NCBI RefSeq assembly: GCF_030285365.1
Contig: NZ_JASVDS010000001.1
Location: 434,001 to 498,000, forward strand
From: Roseateles subflavus
GTDB lineage: Bacteria > Pseudomonadota > Gammaproteobacteria > Burkholderiales > Burkholderiaceae_C
Length of the DNA stretch: 64,000 nt
Reading direction: 5' to 3'
A model generated the notes under the pieces. The model had not been told where the DNA came from. It saw nothing but the letters and a program-made list of their open reading frames with translations, and did no database searches. Shown here piece by piece: positions 8,965 to 19,519 of the stretch. The stretch's first letter is position 1. Each line of letters opens with the position of its first letter. The position numbers were made by a program, and so were the translations under genes.

Positions 8965-10299
8965 TCAGTAGCTGCGCGCCTCGATCACCTCGCGCACCCG
9001 CCCCAGCGCCCGGCGCAGCTGCGGGATCTCGACCGACCCCAGGGCCAGGCGGATGGCATGCGGGACGACGGGACCCGTGGCGTAGGGTTCCGCCGTCGAG
9101 ACCGACACCCCCTGGCGCAGCAGGTCCATGGCGACCTGGTCCGCCCGCACCTCCTCGCCCAGCGGCAGCCACACGAAGTAGGAGCTCGGGTGTCCCTGGC
9201 GCCGCAGCGGCCCCAGTACCTCCGCCGCGAGCTGCTGACGCTCGGCGGCATCCGCCCGCTTGCGCGTCTCCAGCCGCGCCACGGTGCCGTCCTCCAGCCA
9301 GGCGCAGGCCAGGGCGCTCGTCAGGCCCGGCGTGCTCCAGCTGCAGGCCCGCAGGGCGCGCTCCAGGCGGGGGATGGCGTCCGGCGGGGCCGCCACGAAG
9401 CCGGTGCGCAGCCCCGCCGCCACACTCTTGGACAGGCCGGTGACATGCACCGTCCGCTCCGGTGCCAGCGCCGCGAGAGGCAGCGGCGCTTCCCCCGCGA
9501 GATAGGCGTAGGCCCCGTCCTCGATCACCAGCAGCCCCTCGCGCCGGGCCAGGGCCGCCAGCTCGCGGCGGCGCGTGAGGCTCATCACCCAGCCCAGCGG
9601 GTTGTGCAGGGTGGGCATGGTGTACAGCGCCTTCACGCGGCGGCGCCGGCAGGCCGCGGCCAGGGCGTCCATGTCCGGCCCCATGCCGCTGGACGGGATC
9701 GGCAGCAGCTCCAGCCGCAGCGACTCCGCGACGAGCTTGAAACCCGGATAGCTCAGGCTGTCCACCGCCACCACGTCCCCCGGCTGCAGCAGGGCGATGC
9801 CGCACAGCATCAGGCCATGCTGAGCGCCCTCCACCCACAGCACCTGGGCCGCCGGCACCTGCAGGCCCTGTGTCGCCAGATGCCGCGCCGCCAGCGCCCG
9901 CTCATGGGGGCGCCCGCCCAGGGGCTGATAGCGCAGCAACGCGTCCAGGTCCCCGCCCTGGGCCAGCTGGCGAAGCGCGGCCCGCAGCGCCTCCGCCTGA
10001 CCGGGCAGCGAGGGGTAGTTGAAGCTCAGATCAACCATGTCCGCTGCCGAGGCCAGCAGATCCACGCCCTGCCCCGGTGGCAGCGCGATCTCCTTGACGA
10101 AGGTGCCGCGCCCCGTCTCCCCGCTGACCAGGCCCATGGCCTCGAGCTCGGCATAGACGCGGCTGGCCGTGACCAGGGCGAGGCCTTCCCGCGCGGCCAG
10201 CTGCCGGTGCGTGGGCAGGCGGGTGCCCGGCGGCAGACGGCCGGCGCGAATGTCGGCGGCGAGCTGGTCAACCAGCTGCTTGTAGCGGGCGCGGGGCAT
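8965..10299 (-). CDS. MocR/PdxR-type regulator (GntR winged helix plus aminotransferase fold)
   Basis: The ATG at 10299 gives 444 residues: a GntR winged helix (residues 1-70; RLPTHRQLAAREGLALVTASRVYAEL spans the recognition region) followed by a fold-type I aminotransferase domain that binds PLP, with the Schiff-base lysine expected in TGLSKSV. MocR proteins usually sense PLP together with an amino compound and control a neighbouring gene. Here the divergent neighbour is an EamA exporter, a common pairing. Direct repeats in the shared intergenic region are the likely binding site. Confidence 0.88.
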   Translation of the reverse strand: MPRARYKQLVDQLAADIRAGRLPPGTRLPTHRQLAAREGLALVTASRVYAELEAMGLVSGETGRGTFVKEIALPPGQGVDLLASAADMVDLSFNYPSLPGQAEALRAALRQLAQGGDLDALLRYQPLGGRPHERALAARHLATQGLQVPAAQVLWVEGAQHGLMLCGIALLQPGDVVAVDSLSYPGFKLVAESLRLELLPIPSSGMGPDMDALAAACRRRRVKALYTMPTLHNPLGWVMSLTRRRELAALARREGLLVIEDGAYAYLAGEAPLPLAALAPERTVHVTGLSKSVAAGLRTGFVAAPPDAIPRLERALRACSWSTPGLTSALACAWLEDGTVARLETRKRADAAERQQLAAEVLGPLRRQGHPSSYFVWLPLGEEVRADQVAMDLLRQGVSVSTAEPYATGPVVPHAIRLALGSVEIPQLRRALGRVREVIEARSY

Positions 10300-10341
10300 G
10301 GGCAGGTGTCGGCGGCGCAGGCGGCGTATCCATGACGATTT

Positions 10342-10358
10342 TTTGATTGTATTGATTG
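10342..10358. promoter_or_regulatory. Direct repeat, candidate MocR operator
   Basis: TTTGATTG and ATTGATTG are repeated 9 bp apart in an AT-rich patch between the divergent MocR regulator and the EamA exporter. MocR proteins typically bind direct repeats overlapping the divergent promoter, so this is the best operator candidate in the region. Confidence 0.4.
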
Positions 10359-10421
10359 CCGTCCCTAGCATGGCCCCAGGCGCTGCGGATCGGCCGCGGC
10401 GCGCACGACCAGGAGGACAGC

Positions 10422-11315
10422 ATGGCGCAAGGCACATCACCGGGGGCATCGTCGCGGCAGGGGCGAGGCTGGCTGCACGGCTTCATCGGCATGCTGATCT
10501 TCAGCGGCTCCATGCCGGCCACGCGCTTGGCCGTGGCGGACTTCGAGCCCGTCTTCCTCACGCTGGCCCGGGCGAGCCTCGCCGGCCTGCTGGCGGTGCT
10601 GGTGCTCGCGGCCTGGAAGTCCCCCCGGCCGACGCGGTCGCAGCTCGTGCCGCTGGCCATCGTCGCCGGCGGTGCGGTGCTGGGCTTTCCCCTGCTGACG
10701 GCCCTGGCCCTGCGCGACATCAGCGCCGCCCATGCCCTGCTCTTCCTGGGCCTGCTGCCGCTGTCGACCGCCAGCTTCGCCGTGCTGCGCACCGGCGAGC
10801 GCCCGCGGCCCGCCTTCTGGATCTTCGCGCTGCTGGGCAGCGGGCTGGTGGCCGCCTACACCCTGAGCCGGGGCCAGGCCGGCCAGGGCTCGCTGCTGGC
10901 GGACGGGCTGATGCTGCTGGCCGTCGCCGTGTGCGGGCTGGGCTACGCCGAGGGCGCCCGCCTCGCGCGCTCGCTGGGGGGCTGGCAGGTGATCTGCTGG
11001 GCGCTGGTGCTCTCGCTGCCGGCGGCCGGCCTCGGGGCGCTGCTGCTGATGCCGGCGGACTTCGGCGCGGTCCATCCCGGGGCCTGGGCCGGCCTGGCCT
11101 ACGTCAGCCTCTTCAGCATGCTGATCGGCTTCGTGTTCTGGTACCGCGGCCTGGCGATGGGCGGCATCGCCACCGTCGGCCAGCTGCAGCTGCTGCAACC
11201 CTTCTTCGGCCTGGCCCTGGCGGCCTGGCTGCTGCACGAACCCATCAGCGCCGGCATGCTGGGCGTGGCCGCGGGCGTGCTGGCCTGCGTGGCCGGCGCG
11301 AAGAAGCTGGCCTGA
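10422..11315 (+). CDS. EamA/DMT-family exporter
   Basis: ATG 10422 has AGGAGG upstream and gives 297 residues with about ten hydrophobic segments, the two EamA repeats of the drug/metabolite transporter superfamily. The signature GGIATVGQLQLLQPFFGLALA closes the second repeat. The substrate is unknown; many family members export amino acids or metabolites. Its position divergent from a PLP-binding MocR regulator hints at an amino-group-containing substrate, which is an inference. Confidence 0.85.
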   Translation: MAQGTSPGASSRQGRGWLHGFIGMLIFSGSMPATRLAVADFEPVFLTLARASLAGLLAVLVLAAWKSPRPTRSQLVPLAIVAGGAVLGFPLLTALALRDISAAHALLFLGLLPLSTASFAVLRTGERPRPAFWIFALLGSGLVAAYTLSRGQAGQGSLLADGLMLLAVAVCGLGYAEGARLARSLGGWQVICWALVLSLPAAGLGALLLMPADFGAVHPGAWAGLAYVSLFSMLIGFVFWYRGLAMGGIATVGQLQLLQPFFGLALAAWLLHEPISAGMLGVAAGVLACVAGAKKLA

Positions 11316-11321
11316 GCGGAC

Positions 11322-11990
11322 TCAGTGCAGGCCCTGCGCGGCCCGCACCAGCGTGCCCAGCGCCAGCGCGACGAGGCTCAGGCCCATCAGCCCGGACAGC
11401 AGCGTCATGCCGCGGCCGTCCCCTCGCTGCCAGCGACGGGAGCCGAGGCAGGCCAGCAACACCGTCCCATAGACCACCACCTGGTTGCCGGCAATGATTC
11501 CGCCCAGCAGCAGGCCCTGGGCGGCCAGGCCGCGCTCGGTGCTGCGCAGAAAGCCCGGGAACACGGCCAGCATGAAGGCGTAGGCCTTGGGATTGAGCAG
11601 GCAGTTGGCCATGCCGCTGACGAAGATGCGCCAGGGGGACTGCGCCGGGGACGGGGCCGACGCCGGGGCCGCTGCGGACGAGGGCGGCAGGCGCCACGCC
11701 TGCCAGGCGCCGCGCATCATCTGCCCCCCGATCCAGGCGAGGTACAGCGCCCCGGCCCACATCAGGGCCTCGAAGGCGCCGGGAAGCAGCATCAGCAAGG
11801 CGGACAGCCCGCTGAGATTCAGCAGCACATGGACGACGCCTCCCGCCACGATGCCGCCCAGCGCCAGCAGACCGGCCCGCGCGCCGGACTGCAAGGTGTG
11901 GCCGGCGACATAGGCCATGTCCATGCCCGGCAGCACGATGATGCCGAGGGTCAGCAGGAAGAAGAGCCAGAGGCTGTGCGAGGCGTCCAT
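11322..11990 (-). CDS. LysE/RhtB-family amino acid exporter
   Basis: The 222-residue protein has about six membrane segments and the LysE/RhtB N-terminal signature (LTLGIIVLPGMDMAYVAG and GARAGLLALGGI). Family members export lysine, homoserine, threonine or similar compounds, and the substrate here cannot be read from sequence. It converges with the EamA gene (7-bp gap) and is divergent from a WYL regulator that probably controls it. Confidence 0.87.
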   Translation of the reverse strand: MDASHSLWLFFLLTLGIIVLPGMDMAYVAGHTLQSGARAGLLALGGIVAGGVVHVLLNLSGLSALLMLLPGAFEALMWAGALYLAWIGGQMMRGAWQAWRLPPSSAAAPASAPSPAQSPWRIFVSGMANCLLNPKAYAFMLAVFPGFLRSTERGLAAQGLLLGGIIAGNQVVVYGTVLLACLGSRRWQRGDGRGMTLLSGLMGLSLVALALGTLVRAAQGLH

Positions 11991-12049
11991 GGGAGGGAGC
12001 TTTCAGAGGGCGGTTCGAATGCGGGGCGGTCACAGGCACTGTAGAAGCA

Positions 12050-12074
12050 ATACAGGACAGAATCCGCCCTGTAT
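12050..12074. promoter_or_regulatory. Inverted repeat between LysE exporter and WYL regulator
   Basis: ATACAGG and CCTGTAT form a perfect 7-bp dyad with an 11-bp spacer, and a related CTGTAG half-site lies just to the left. The dyad ends 17 bp before the regulator start, a suitable place for autoregulation and for control of the divergent exporter. Confidence 0.5.
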
Positions 12075-12091
12075 CAATCCTGAACCGGCCC

Positions 12092-13147
12092 ATGCCCCGC
12101 CCGAAGCCCTCGTCCTCCTCGTCAGCCGCGCCCGAGGGCCACCCCGCCGGGCGGCTGCTGAGCCTGCTGGAGCTGCTGCAGGCCCAGCGCCTGCGCAGCG
12201 GCACCGAGCTGGCGGCGCTGCTGGGCGTGGACGCCCGCACGCTGCGGCGCTACGTGGCCCAGCTGCAGGCGCTCGGCATCCCTGTGCACAGCCAGCGGGG
12301 CTGCGACGGCGGCTACGGGCTGCGGCCGGGCTACAAGCTGCCGCCGATGAGTTTCAGCGCGGACGAGGCGCTCGCGCTGGCCATCGGCCTGCGCGCGGCC
12401 CGGGAGCTGGGCCTGCAGGGCGCGCTGCCGGCCATTGCCAGCACGCAGGCCAAGCTGGACCGCGTCATGCCGGATGCCCAGCAGCGGCGGATCCAGGCGG
12501 TCAATGCGAGCGTAGCGCTGGACATCGGCCGCCCCGGGGCGCAGGGCTCCGCCGGCCGCGAGCTGCTCACGCTCAGCGCCGCGGCGGCGGCCGGGCAGCG
12601 CGTGGCCCTGCATTACCGCGACCGGGACGGCCAGGCCAGCCGGCGCGAGCTGCACCCCTACGGCATTGCCTACCGCGGTGGCGCCTGGTACCTCGTGGCC
12701 TGGTGCCGCCTGCGCGAGGACCTGCGCAGCTTCCGCCTGGACCGCGTGGAGGCAGTCCAGGCGCTGCCCGCGACCTTCGCCCGCCCGGCCGACTTCGACG
12801 TGCTCGACTACCTCGACAAGACGCTGGCCCGCCTGCCCCGCCGCCACGAGGTCGAGGTGCTGCTGGGCGAGCCCGGTGCCCCCCCGCCGACGCTGGATGC
12901 CAGCCTCGGCGAGCCGGTGCCGGACGCGGACGGCTGGCGTCTGCGGGCCCAGGTGGACGACCTGGACTGGATGGCACGGGAGCTGGCCCGCCAGCCCGCG
13001 CGTGTGCGCGTGCTCGCCCCGGCGCTGCTGCGCGAACGGCTGGCCGCGCACCTGCGCCGCCTGTTGGCCGATTGCAGCGGCGATTGCAGCGACGGCTGCA
13101 CCGGCGACGGCACCGGCGACGGCACGGATCCGCCTGCACCGCCTTGA
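12092..13147 (+). CDS. WYL-domain transcriptional regulator with N-terminal HTH
   Basis: The 351-residue protein has an HTH_11 winged helix (residues about 17-70, SGTELAALLGVDARTLRRYV) and a WYL domain (GIAYRGGAWYLVAWCRLRED) followed by the WCX extension. Proteins of this YafY-like type bind ligands such as nucleotides or metabolites through the WYL pocket. The last 25 residues are a low-complexity Asp/Cys/Gly/Thr tail produced by a 12-bp tandem repeat and are unlikely to be part of the fold. It is divergent from a LysE exporter and probably regulates it. Confidence 0.85.
   Translation: MPRPKPSSSSSAAPEGHPAGRLLSLLELLQAQRLRSGTELAALLGVDARTLRRYVAQLQALGIPVHSQRGCDGGYGLRPGYKLPPMSFSADEALALAIGLRAARELGLQGALPAIASTQAKLDRVMPDAQQRRIQAVNASVALDIGRPGAQGSAGRELLTLSAAAAAGQRVALHYRDRDGQASRRELHPYGIAYRGGAWYLVAWCRLREDLRSFRLDRVEAVQALPATFARPADFDVLDYLDKTLARLPRRHEVEVLLGEPGAPPPTLDASLGEPVPDADGWRLRAQVDDLDWMARELARQPARVRVLAPALLRERLAAHLRRLLADCSGDCSDGCTGDGTGDGTDPPAPP
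13070..13129 (+). repeat. 12-bp tandem repeat at the 3' end of the WYL gene
   Basis: Five degenerate 12-bp units of the form GATTGCAGCGGC to GACGGCACCGGC stand in tandem and encode an Asp-Cys/Gly-Ser/Thr-Gly tail. Gain or loss of units would keep the frame. Confidence 0.75.
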
Positions 13148-13301
13148 CGAGCGCCGAGGCCGTGGAACGCACGGCCAGGCAAGACCTGACCCGCGGCTAT
13201 GAGCGCCATCAAGGCAATTGACTGGCCCCGCCCCGGCGGCTGCGGTAGATTGAGGCAGTCCCTCATCCGACACGCACGCCACCCATTCCCCAGGAGGACC
13301 C

Positions 13302-13799
13302 ATGGCCAAGAAGCCCGCATCCGCACCGACGCTCAACATCGGCATCTCCGACAAGGACCGCGCCGCCATCACGGCCGGCCTGTCCAAGCTGCTGGCCGAC
13401 ACCTACACGCTGTACCTGACCACGCACAACTTCCACTGGAATGTCACCGGCCCGATGTTCAACTCGCTGCATGCCATGTTCATGGGGCAGTACACCGAGC
13501 TGTGGAATGCGGTGGACCCCATCGCCGAGCGCATCCGCTCGCTGGGCCATGTCGCGCCGGGCAGCTACGCCCAGTTCGCCAAGCTCAGCAGCCTCAAGGA
13601 CGCCCCCGCCACGCCGCCCAAGGCGCTGGAGATGGTGCGCATCCTGCAGGAGGGCCACGAGGCCGTCGCCCGCACCGCGCGCAGCCTTTTCCCGGCCGTC
13701 GAGAAAGCCTCGGACGAGCCCACCGCCGACCTGCTGACCCAGCGCATCACCGTGCATGAGCAGACGGCGTGGATGCTGCGCAGCCTGCTGGACGACTAA
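13302..13799 (+). CDS. dps: Dps-family ferritin-like DNA-protection protein
   Basis: The 165-residue protein has the Dps ferroxidase signature in [19 protein letters not shown] followed by the second helix ([15 protein letters not shown]). Dps forms dodecamers that oxidise ferrous iron with peroxide and store it, and many bind DNA; the Lys-containing N-terminal tail (MAKKPASAP) would allow this weakly. AGGAGG precedes the start. Control by OxyR, encoded about 6 kb to the left, would fit known biology, but no site was identified. Confidence 0.92.
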   Translation: MAKKPASAPTLNIGISDKDRAAITAGLSKLLADTYTLYLTTHNFHWNVTGPMFNSLHAMFMGQYTELWNAVDPIAERIRSLGHVAPGSYAQFAKLSSLKDAPATPPKALEMVRILQEGHEAVARTARSLFPAVEKASDEPTADLLTQRITVHEQTAWMLRSLLDD

Positions 13800-13851
13800 G
13801 GGGAAGGCCGGACACCGGCGGGATGGGGCAGCGCCCTATGATCGCGCCCCT

Positions 13852-14751
13852 ATGACGACCACCGGTGCCGCCCCGAACCCGACCCCGATCGACACGGCTG
13901 AAGAGCCCCGCTGCCCCAACTGCCAGGAGCCTCTCGCGCTTCCGCGTCCGGCCCACTGCCCGGCCTGCGGGCAGGAAACGGAACCCCGAGTGCCAACACT
14001 GGCCGACTTCGCCAAGGAGTTCGGCGGTCAGCTCCTGGCTTCGGAAGGTGCCCTCTGGCGCACGCTGCGCGGCTTGTTCCGCCCCGGTTACCTGACCCTG
14101 GCCTATCTGGCCGGGCAGCGAAGGCGCTACCTGACGCCCTTGCGGCTGTTCCTGAGCATCTGCATCGTCTGCGCAGCCTTGGTGCAATGGGTGCGGCCTG
14201 AAAAGCTACCTGGCGAACAGGACCTGTTGTCGGGCGCGCTGATCAAGCTGGGGGCGGTGGACGGGGCCTTCGTCTGCGAAAACCTGCCGGCCGAGCGCTG
14301 CGCCTACTGGCAGCGGCGCTGGACGGCCGACCCGGACCTGCTGCACGACCTGAAGCGCACGCAAACGTCCTACAAGCAGGTCATGCGCCAGCTGGTGTTC
14401 ATGGCCATGGCACCCACCATGGCGGTGCTGCTGCAGCTGGCGTACTGGCACCGTCGCCAGCCCTTCGGCGTCCACATGGTGACAGCTCTGCACATCCACT
14501 GTGCCCTTCTGCCCCTGCTGACCGCGCACGTCATGATCAGCCGATGGCTGCCCGTCATGACGCCCTGGTCCGGGGGCCTGACGGCGGTGATGGTGGTGAG
14601 CAGCATCGCGATGAGTTTGCGCCGGGTGTACGGGGGCAGCCGGTGGGCAAATGCGCTGCGGATGCTCGCCGTTGCGATCGCCTACGTCGCTGGCGCGGTC
14701 TTCTGGGCAGGATTGGGGAGCACCTGGACGGTTCGGCAGACCTTGATGTGA
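13852..14751 (+). CDS. DUF3667-type membrane protein with zinc ribbon
   Basis: The 299-residue protein begins with two CxxC pairs (CPNCQEP and CPACGQET) that form a zinc ribbon. A DUF3667-like segment follows (TLADFAKEFGGQLLASEG, FRPGYLTLAYLAGQR, YLTPLRLFLSICIV), then about four more hydrophobic segments. The function of the family is unknown. ATG 13852 is chosen because it lies just before the ribbon. It converges on the OPT transporter, with a bidirectional hairpin between them. Confidence 0.8.
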   Translation: MTTTGAAPNPTPIDTAEEPRCPNCQEPLALPRPAHCPACGQETEPRVPTLADFAKEFGGQLLASEGALWRTLRGLFRPGYLTLAYLAGQRRRYLTPLRLFLSICIVCAALVQWVRPEKLPGEQDLLSGALIKLGAVDGAFVCENLPAERCAYWQRRWTADPDLLHDLKRTQTSYKQVMRQLVFMAMAPTMAVLLQLAYWHRRQPFGVHMVTALHIHCALLPLLTAHVMISRWLPVMTPWSGGLTAVMVVSSIAMSLRRVYGGSRWANALRMLAVAIAYVAGAVFWAGLGSTWTVRQTLM

Positions 14752-14783
14752 TGCGGCGGCGGCATGCCCGCCCTGCTGAAATG

Positions 14784-14808
14784 AAAAAGGGGTCCCATGG
14801 GACCCCTT
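14784..14808 (-). terminator. Rho-independent terminator, mainly for the OPT gene
   Basis: AAGGGGTCCC and GGGACCCCTT form a 10-bp stem around AT. Read on the minus strand it is followed by a run of five T, so it ends the OPT transcript; on the plus strand the T run is poor, but the hairpin may still help to end the DUF3667 message. Confidence 0.75.
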
Positions 14809-14829
14809 GTCATTGGTGACGGCCGCCCG

Positions 14830-16638
14830 TCAGAGCACAGCCAGCAAGCCCGCCACCCCGAGACCCAGCGCCGCCAGCGCGTCGCCGGCGATCAGGCCGC
14901 CGCCGACGAGCGAGGTCGAGCTCATGTCGGCCGGCAGTTCCTCCTCGCCCGGCTTGGGCGGCGTCTTGGGCGCGAAGGTGTTGATCGCGCTGGACACCAC
15001 GCCGCCCGCGGCGAACCAGGCCGAGGTGGCCAGGTTCACGAAGCCGCCGAAGGACGAGGCATAGGGACTGGGCAGCACCACGGCATCGAGCATGAAGTCC
15101 GTGCCGAAGCCGACGCGCGAGCCGGCCGCGAAGCGCTGGTAGGCCGCGTTGGACTTGATCCACTTGCGCAGGAACTCCGTCACCAGGCCGATGGCCACGC
15201 CGATGAGGATGGCGTCGGTCTGGTAGGGCTTCGGATCGGTCAGGCTGCGCAGCGCGCCCACGAACTTGTAGGTCATGGCCGAGGTCCACTGCGCGGGCGC
15301 CTGGTCCTTGCTCATCACGGTCTGGTCGAGGTTCAGCACCGGGTAGGCCGTCATGAAGAGCTTCGCGATGGCCACGGCCAGCACGGCGCCCAGCAGCAGG
15401 CCCACGACCTGGAAGCGGAACTGCAGCGTCCGGTTCGAGCCCAGGCGCCAGCCGGTGGAGCGGTCCTGCTGCATGTCGCCGGCCACGCTGGCCGACACGA
15501 AGACCACCATGGCCGCCATCAGCGCCAGCATCGGGTCCTTCAGGCCCAGGCTGGCCAGCACCAGCACCGTCACCACGAAGGACGAGGAGATGGGATTGGA
15601 GTCCGTCAGGCCCAGGGAGATGCCGCACACGATGACGAAGAGGTACACGAGGCCGACGGCCAGCAGCATGAAGCCCAGGGGCTCGTTGAAGAACTGCACG
15701 CCGCAGATCACGGTGGCCACGGTCCACACGCCCACCCAGGTGAGCAGTCGCGGCAGGCTTGCGCGCGGGCCGGTGCGCTGCTCGTCGGGCACGACGACGC
15801 GCTCGCCCGGCTGCGCGAGGCGGCGCACGACCCGGTAGAAGATCAGCGAGAGGTCGACCACGGCCGCGCCGAGGATCATGCCCAGCGCGATCAGGAAGGC
15901 GATCTTGCGGAAGGGCTCACCCTCATGCAGCCAGCCGATGCTGATGAAGTAGGGCGACAGCGCCTCGAAGGTCAGGCCCGCCACGATGGCCGGGATGCCC
16001 ACGCGGGCGCCGACGATCAGGCCGGCGCCGAAGGTGGAGGTGGACAGCTCGATCGTGCCCATCCAGGCGACCTTGGCCGCCGCGATGCCGCCGCCCAGGC
16101 CCACGCCCAGGCCGCCGAAGAGGCGGGACACCGACTGGCGCAGCAGCACCGGGTCGGTCAGCGCGCGCAGGATGTTGGCCACGGCCAGGCCGGAGGGGAA
16201 GGTCAGCTGCATGCGCTCGACCAGGATGGGCGTGTAGAGCATGCCGATGCCCGCGGCCATCATGCTGATGCACAGCATGTACAGCACGAGTTGCCAGTCC
16301 GGCACCTGAGGCATGCCCATCCAGGTCATGGCCTGGATCAGCGTGCTCATGGCCATCATGCCGGCCACGGACGCGGCCGTGGTCTGGATGTAGTTGGCGC
16401 CATGGCGGCCTTCGGGGCCGTAGCCGTAGGTGATCACTGAACCGAGGATGCCGGCCAGCACCTGGCCGCCCACGAAGAAGCCGATGGAGAAGTTCATGAA
16501 GGCGGCCGTGACGCCGCCCAGAGGCCCGAGGATGAACATGCCGACCGCAGCCAGCAGGGTGTAGTAGCCCCAGCTGCCGACGGGCGGCAGCCAGGCCCAG
16601 CGGCGGGTGTCCGGCTGGGTGAGGGGGGGGTGGGACAT
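14830..16638 (-). CDS. OPT-family oligopeptide transporter
   Basis: The 602-residue protein is hydrophobic throughout, with roughly 14-16 membrane segments, and shows OPT-superfamily features such as [14 protein letters not shown] and the Gly/Ala-rich repeats of the second half. Bacterial members move small peptides or metal chelates with protons; the substrate is not predictable here. The start follows GGAAGC. No associated peptidase or regulator is adjacent. Confidence 0.87.
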   Translation of the reverse strand: MSHPPLTQPDTRRWAWLPPVGSWGYYTLLAAVGMFILGPLGGVTAAFMNFSIGFFVGGQVLAGILGSVITYGYGPEGRHGANYIQTTAASVAGMMAMSTLIQAMTWMGMPQVPDWQLVLYMLCISMMAAGIGMLYTPILVERMQLTFPSGLAVANILRALTDPVLLRQSVSRLFGGLGVGLGGGIAAAKVAWMGTIELSTSTFGAGLIVGARVGIPAIVAGLTFEALSPYFISIGWLHEGEPFRKIAFLIALGMILGAAVVDLSLIFYRVVRRLAQPGERVVVPDEQRTGPRASLPRLLTWVGVWTVATVICGVQFFNEPLGFMLLAVGLVYLFVIVCGISLGLTDSNPISSSFVVTVLVLASLGLKDPMLALMAAMVVFVSASVAGDMQQDRSTGWRLGSNRTLQFRFQVVGLLLGAVLAVAIAKLFMTAYPVLNLDQTVMSKDQAPAQWTSAMTYKFVGALRSLTDPKPYQTDAILIGVAIGLVTEFLRKWIKSNAAYQRFAAGSRVGFGTDFMLDAVVLPSPYASSFGGFVNLATSAWFAAGGVVSSAINTFAPKTPPKPGEEELPADMSSTSLVGGGLIAGDALAALGLGVAGLLAVL

Positions 16639-16791
16639 GGTGCTTCCGAAGTGGGGAATGGGCGCGACTGTAATCGTCGCGTCAGCCCCTCACCATGGGT
16701 CTTTCACCCCCCCGCCGGGCGCCGCCGCGAAGCCCTGATCTGGCGCAAGGGCCGGCCGGCGCGAGGCCCGGGCCGGCCCTGCGGCGTGCCC

Positions 16792-19335
16792 TCAGGGATA
16801 GCTCAGCGTCAGCGTGTAGCGCTGCGTGGTGCTGCTGCCCGAGTAGGAGATCACCTTGAGGTAGACCGTCTGCGCGCTGCTGCCGTTCGTGTAGGTCAGG
16901 CTTTCGCTGCTGGTGCTGCCCTCGGAGGCCGCCAGCGTCGTGCCGCTGCCGTTGACGACGTACAGGTCGTAGTCGGTCGTGGACGGGCCGACCATGTCCA
17001 CGCGCAGCTTCTTGCCGGCGGGCAGGCTCACCTTGAAGAAGTCCTTGTCGGAGGCGCTGCCCATGGTGCCGCTGATCGTCGTCTGGCCGCTCACCACGTT
17101 GGCCGAGGCGATGGTGCCGTTGGACTCCGTCTCGTTCAGCACGGCGCTGGCGTTGCTCACGCTGAAGCTCACGCTGCCCGAGGCCCCGACATTGCCGGCG
17201 GCATCGTAGGCGCGGGCAATCAGCGTGTGGCTGCCGTTGCTGAGCGTCGTGGAGTCCAGGGCCAGGCTGTAGGGCGCGCTGCTGTCGCTGCCGACGACGT
17301 TGCCGTCCACCACGAAGTCGACGCGGCTCACGCCGACGTTGTCGCTCGCGGTGGCCGCCAGCGTGAGCGTGCCGGCCGTGCCGCTCACCGAGGCGCTGGC
17401 CGTCGGAGGCGTGGTGTCCGCCGTGCCGCCGCCGGAGGTCTGGGTGACCCAGATCGGCGCGGACCACAGGATCTTGCCGTCATCCTGCGTGACCTTGGCG
17501 TAGTAGAAGTGCTCGCCCACGGCCGGCGTGACGGTGGCCGTGGCGGTGCTTGCCAGCGTGCTGACCGTGCCGTTGCGCTTGGGCACGCCCTCGATGATCT
17601 GCACCGTGGCGACGCTGCGGCCGGCGCTGTTGGCGAAGCCCACGCTCAGGTTCAGCGGACCGCTGTTGCTGAAGCGCTCGCCCATCAGGTGGCCGTTGGC
17701 CTGCAGCACCAGCTGCGAGTTCTTGTCCATGGAAGCGAACACGCGGCGCGCCTTGAGCGCCTCCAGGAAGGCCGTGCGGCCCAGCGCGGTGCCCGTGGGG
17801 ATCAGCACGCCGGTGCGGTTCGTGTAGGACTTGCCCCAGTTCGCGCAGTGGTTGTCCTGGTTGGTCGCCGGGGCGACGTGATAGCCGCGCTCGAGGAGCT
17901 TGTTGAAGGCGTCCTCGTAGCTGCTGCGGCCCGTCTCGGTCTCCGTGGTGTTGCTGGAGAAGGCCGAGGTGTTCAGGACCTCCGCCAGCACCATCACCTC
18001 ATCGCCATCGGCGCTGTAGGCCAGGTCCGTGCCGTTGATGGCGAACTGCCCGCTGGTCTCCGGGTGGTTGAACTGCCCGATCAGGCCCTGGGCGCGCATG
18101 GCGCCGTACAGCGCGGCGTAGTCGCTCTTGGCCACGTAGCGGTCGCCGAAGAGCTCGTTGCTGCTGTTGTACTCCCAGGAGAACAGCTCGCTGCTGTTGA
18201 AGATGTTGAGGTGGCCGCCATTGTTGATGACGCCCCACTCCATGCCGTAGATCGCCAGGAAGCCCGGGTTCGCGCTGTTGAAGCTGCTGGCGGCCGCGAG
18301 GCCCGCCTGGTAGCGGCTGCGCGCCGCGGTGGCGCTGCCGGCGGCGTTGGTGCTGGAGGAGCCGTCGAAGTAGTGGTTGTGCTCCGAGGTCATCAGCGCG
18401 TCCAGGCCCGCGGCCTTGCCATAGGCGAAGGCATCGCCGGGACCGTAGGCCCCGGTCTGCGCCGCCTGCGAGGACGTGCAGCTGCTGATCGCGCCGCCAC
18501 CGTCGGAGTCGTTCGTCTGGCTGTGCAGATTGGCGTAGTAGACGGTGTAGGGCAGCGAGCCCGTCGCCGGCACGGACAGGGCTCGTGCGCGCTGCGGGCC
18601 GCCGGCATCGAGGGCCGTGCGCAGCGGCGCGAAGGCCGGCATCTGCGGGCCGGCGGGACGGCCGACCTGGAACGACCAGCGCTGCTGCACCTCGTGACCG
18701 TCGGCGCGAGCCCACAGTGCCGAACGACGGGCCTCGCCGCCGGCAGGCGCTGCCTCGGCCGCCGCGCCGGGCAGCGTGACGGCGCTCAGGCGCGCCTCGT
18801 AGCGCCCCTCGGGCAAGACCTGACCCTGGGCGTCGCGCCCGTCCCAGGCCTGGGTGACCGTCAGCGGCCGCCCGCCCCAGACGGCCTCGCCCCCGAGCGT
18901 GCGCAGCACCTGCTGGCGCTCGTCCACCAGGGTGATCTGCCAGGCGAAGACCTGCCCGGCCGGCATGCCGGGGTAGTTCAGCGACACCACCAGCTCGCGG
19001 CCCGCCACGCCCTGGGCGGTGCGGAAGGGCACATAGAGCGCGGCGTCGAACTCGTGGTGATCCGGGAACTTCGCGGCCGGATTGACCAGGCCGGTGGCGT
19101 CGGCCGCCACGGCCGGCGCGGCCGCCAGCGGCGCGTTGCTCCCCGGCGGCTCGCCGGAGCAGCCGGCCATGAGCGCCGCCGCCAGCGCCAGGGGCCAGAG
19201 CGAGACGCCGTGCAGCGCCAGACCTGGCGTCCCGGCAGCGGTAGAGATCGGAGTGACGGGGCGTGCAGCGTGGCGCAAAGGTTTGCGCACGCACTTCTGC
19301 GCGCAGGCGACCGCAGTCGCGGAGACGGATTTCAT
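16792..19335 (-). CDS. PHP-domain lipoprotein with Ig-like and PPC domains
   Basis: The ATG at 19335, behind GGAAGG, gives 847 residues. A long N-terminal stretch ends in a lipobox (LMAGC, Cys59). Around residues 250-560 is a PHP-superfamily phosphoesterase core: [11 protein letters not shown] replaces the canonical DLHxHTxxSDG, followed by [14 protein letters not shown] and QFNHPE, which would bind a metal cluster. A Big-type Ig domain ([11 protein letters not shown] through VSFSVSN) and a C-terminal PPC domain ([11 protein letters not shown] to the end) follow. It is therefore an exported, surface- or periplasm-anchored hydrolase. The 58-residue pre-lipobox segment is unusually long, so a downstream start is possible. 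Confidence 0.82.
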   Translation of the reverse strand: MKSVSATAVACAQKCVRKPLRHAARPVTPISTAAGTPGLALHGVSLWPLALAAALMAGCSGEPPGSNAPLAAAPAVAADATGLVNPAAKFPDHHEFDAALYVPFRTAQGVAGRELVVSLNYPGMPAGQVFAWQITLVDERQQVLRTLGGEAVWGGRPLTVTQAWDGRDAQGQVLPEGRYEARLSAVTLPGAAAEAAPAGGEARRSALWARADGHEVQQRWSFQVGRPAGPQMPAFAPLRTALDAGGPQRARALSVPATGSLPYTVYYANLHSQTNDSDGGGAISSCTSSQAAQTGAYGPGDAFAYGKAAGLDALMTSEHNHYFDGSSSTNAAGSATAARSRYQAGLAAASSFNSANPGFLAIYGMEWGVINNGGHLNIFNSSELFSWEYNSSNELFGDRYVAKSDYAALYGAMRAQGLIGQFNHPETSGQFAINGTDLAYSADGDEVMVLAEVLNTSAFSSNTTETETGRSSYEDAFNKLLERGYHVAPATNQDNHCANWGKSYTNRTGVLIPTGTALGRTAFLEALKARRVFASMDKNSQLVLQANGHLMGERFSNSGPLNLSVGFANSAGRSVATVQIIEGVPKRNGTVSTLASTATATVTPAVGEHFYYAKVTQDDGKILWSAPIWVTQTSGGGTADTTPPTASASVSGTAGTLTLAATASDNVGVSRVDFVVDGNVVGSDSSAPYSLALDSTTLSNGSHTLIARAYDAAGNVGASGSVSFSVSNASAVLNETESNGTIASANVVSGQTTISGTMGSASDKDFFKVSLPAGKKLRVDMVGPSTTDYDLYVVNGSGTTLAASEGSTSSESLTYTNGSSAQTVYLKVISYSGSSTTQRYTLTLSYP

Positions 19336-19519
19336 AGGGACCAAGCCTTCCGTTGTTGTCGTTTGAGGGGCCGGCGTCCTCGGCGCCAGCGGGCCGCACT
19401 GTGCGCGTGCCGCACAGGAGGGTCAATGCGGGTTTGCGCCGCCCGGCTTTTCATCGGGCCGTCAGAAAGTGGGACGGCTGTGAGGAATACACGCGGTGGG
19501 GGGCGGCTCGACCGCAGAA

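Noticed and set aside
12040-12056. Possible LexA box near the WYL regulator
   Set aside because: CTGT and ACAG are separated by nine bases, not eight, and the sequence is better explained as part of the ATACAGG/CCTGTAT dyad.
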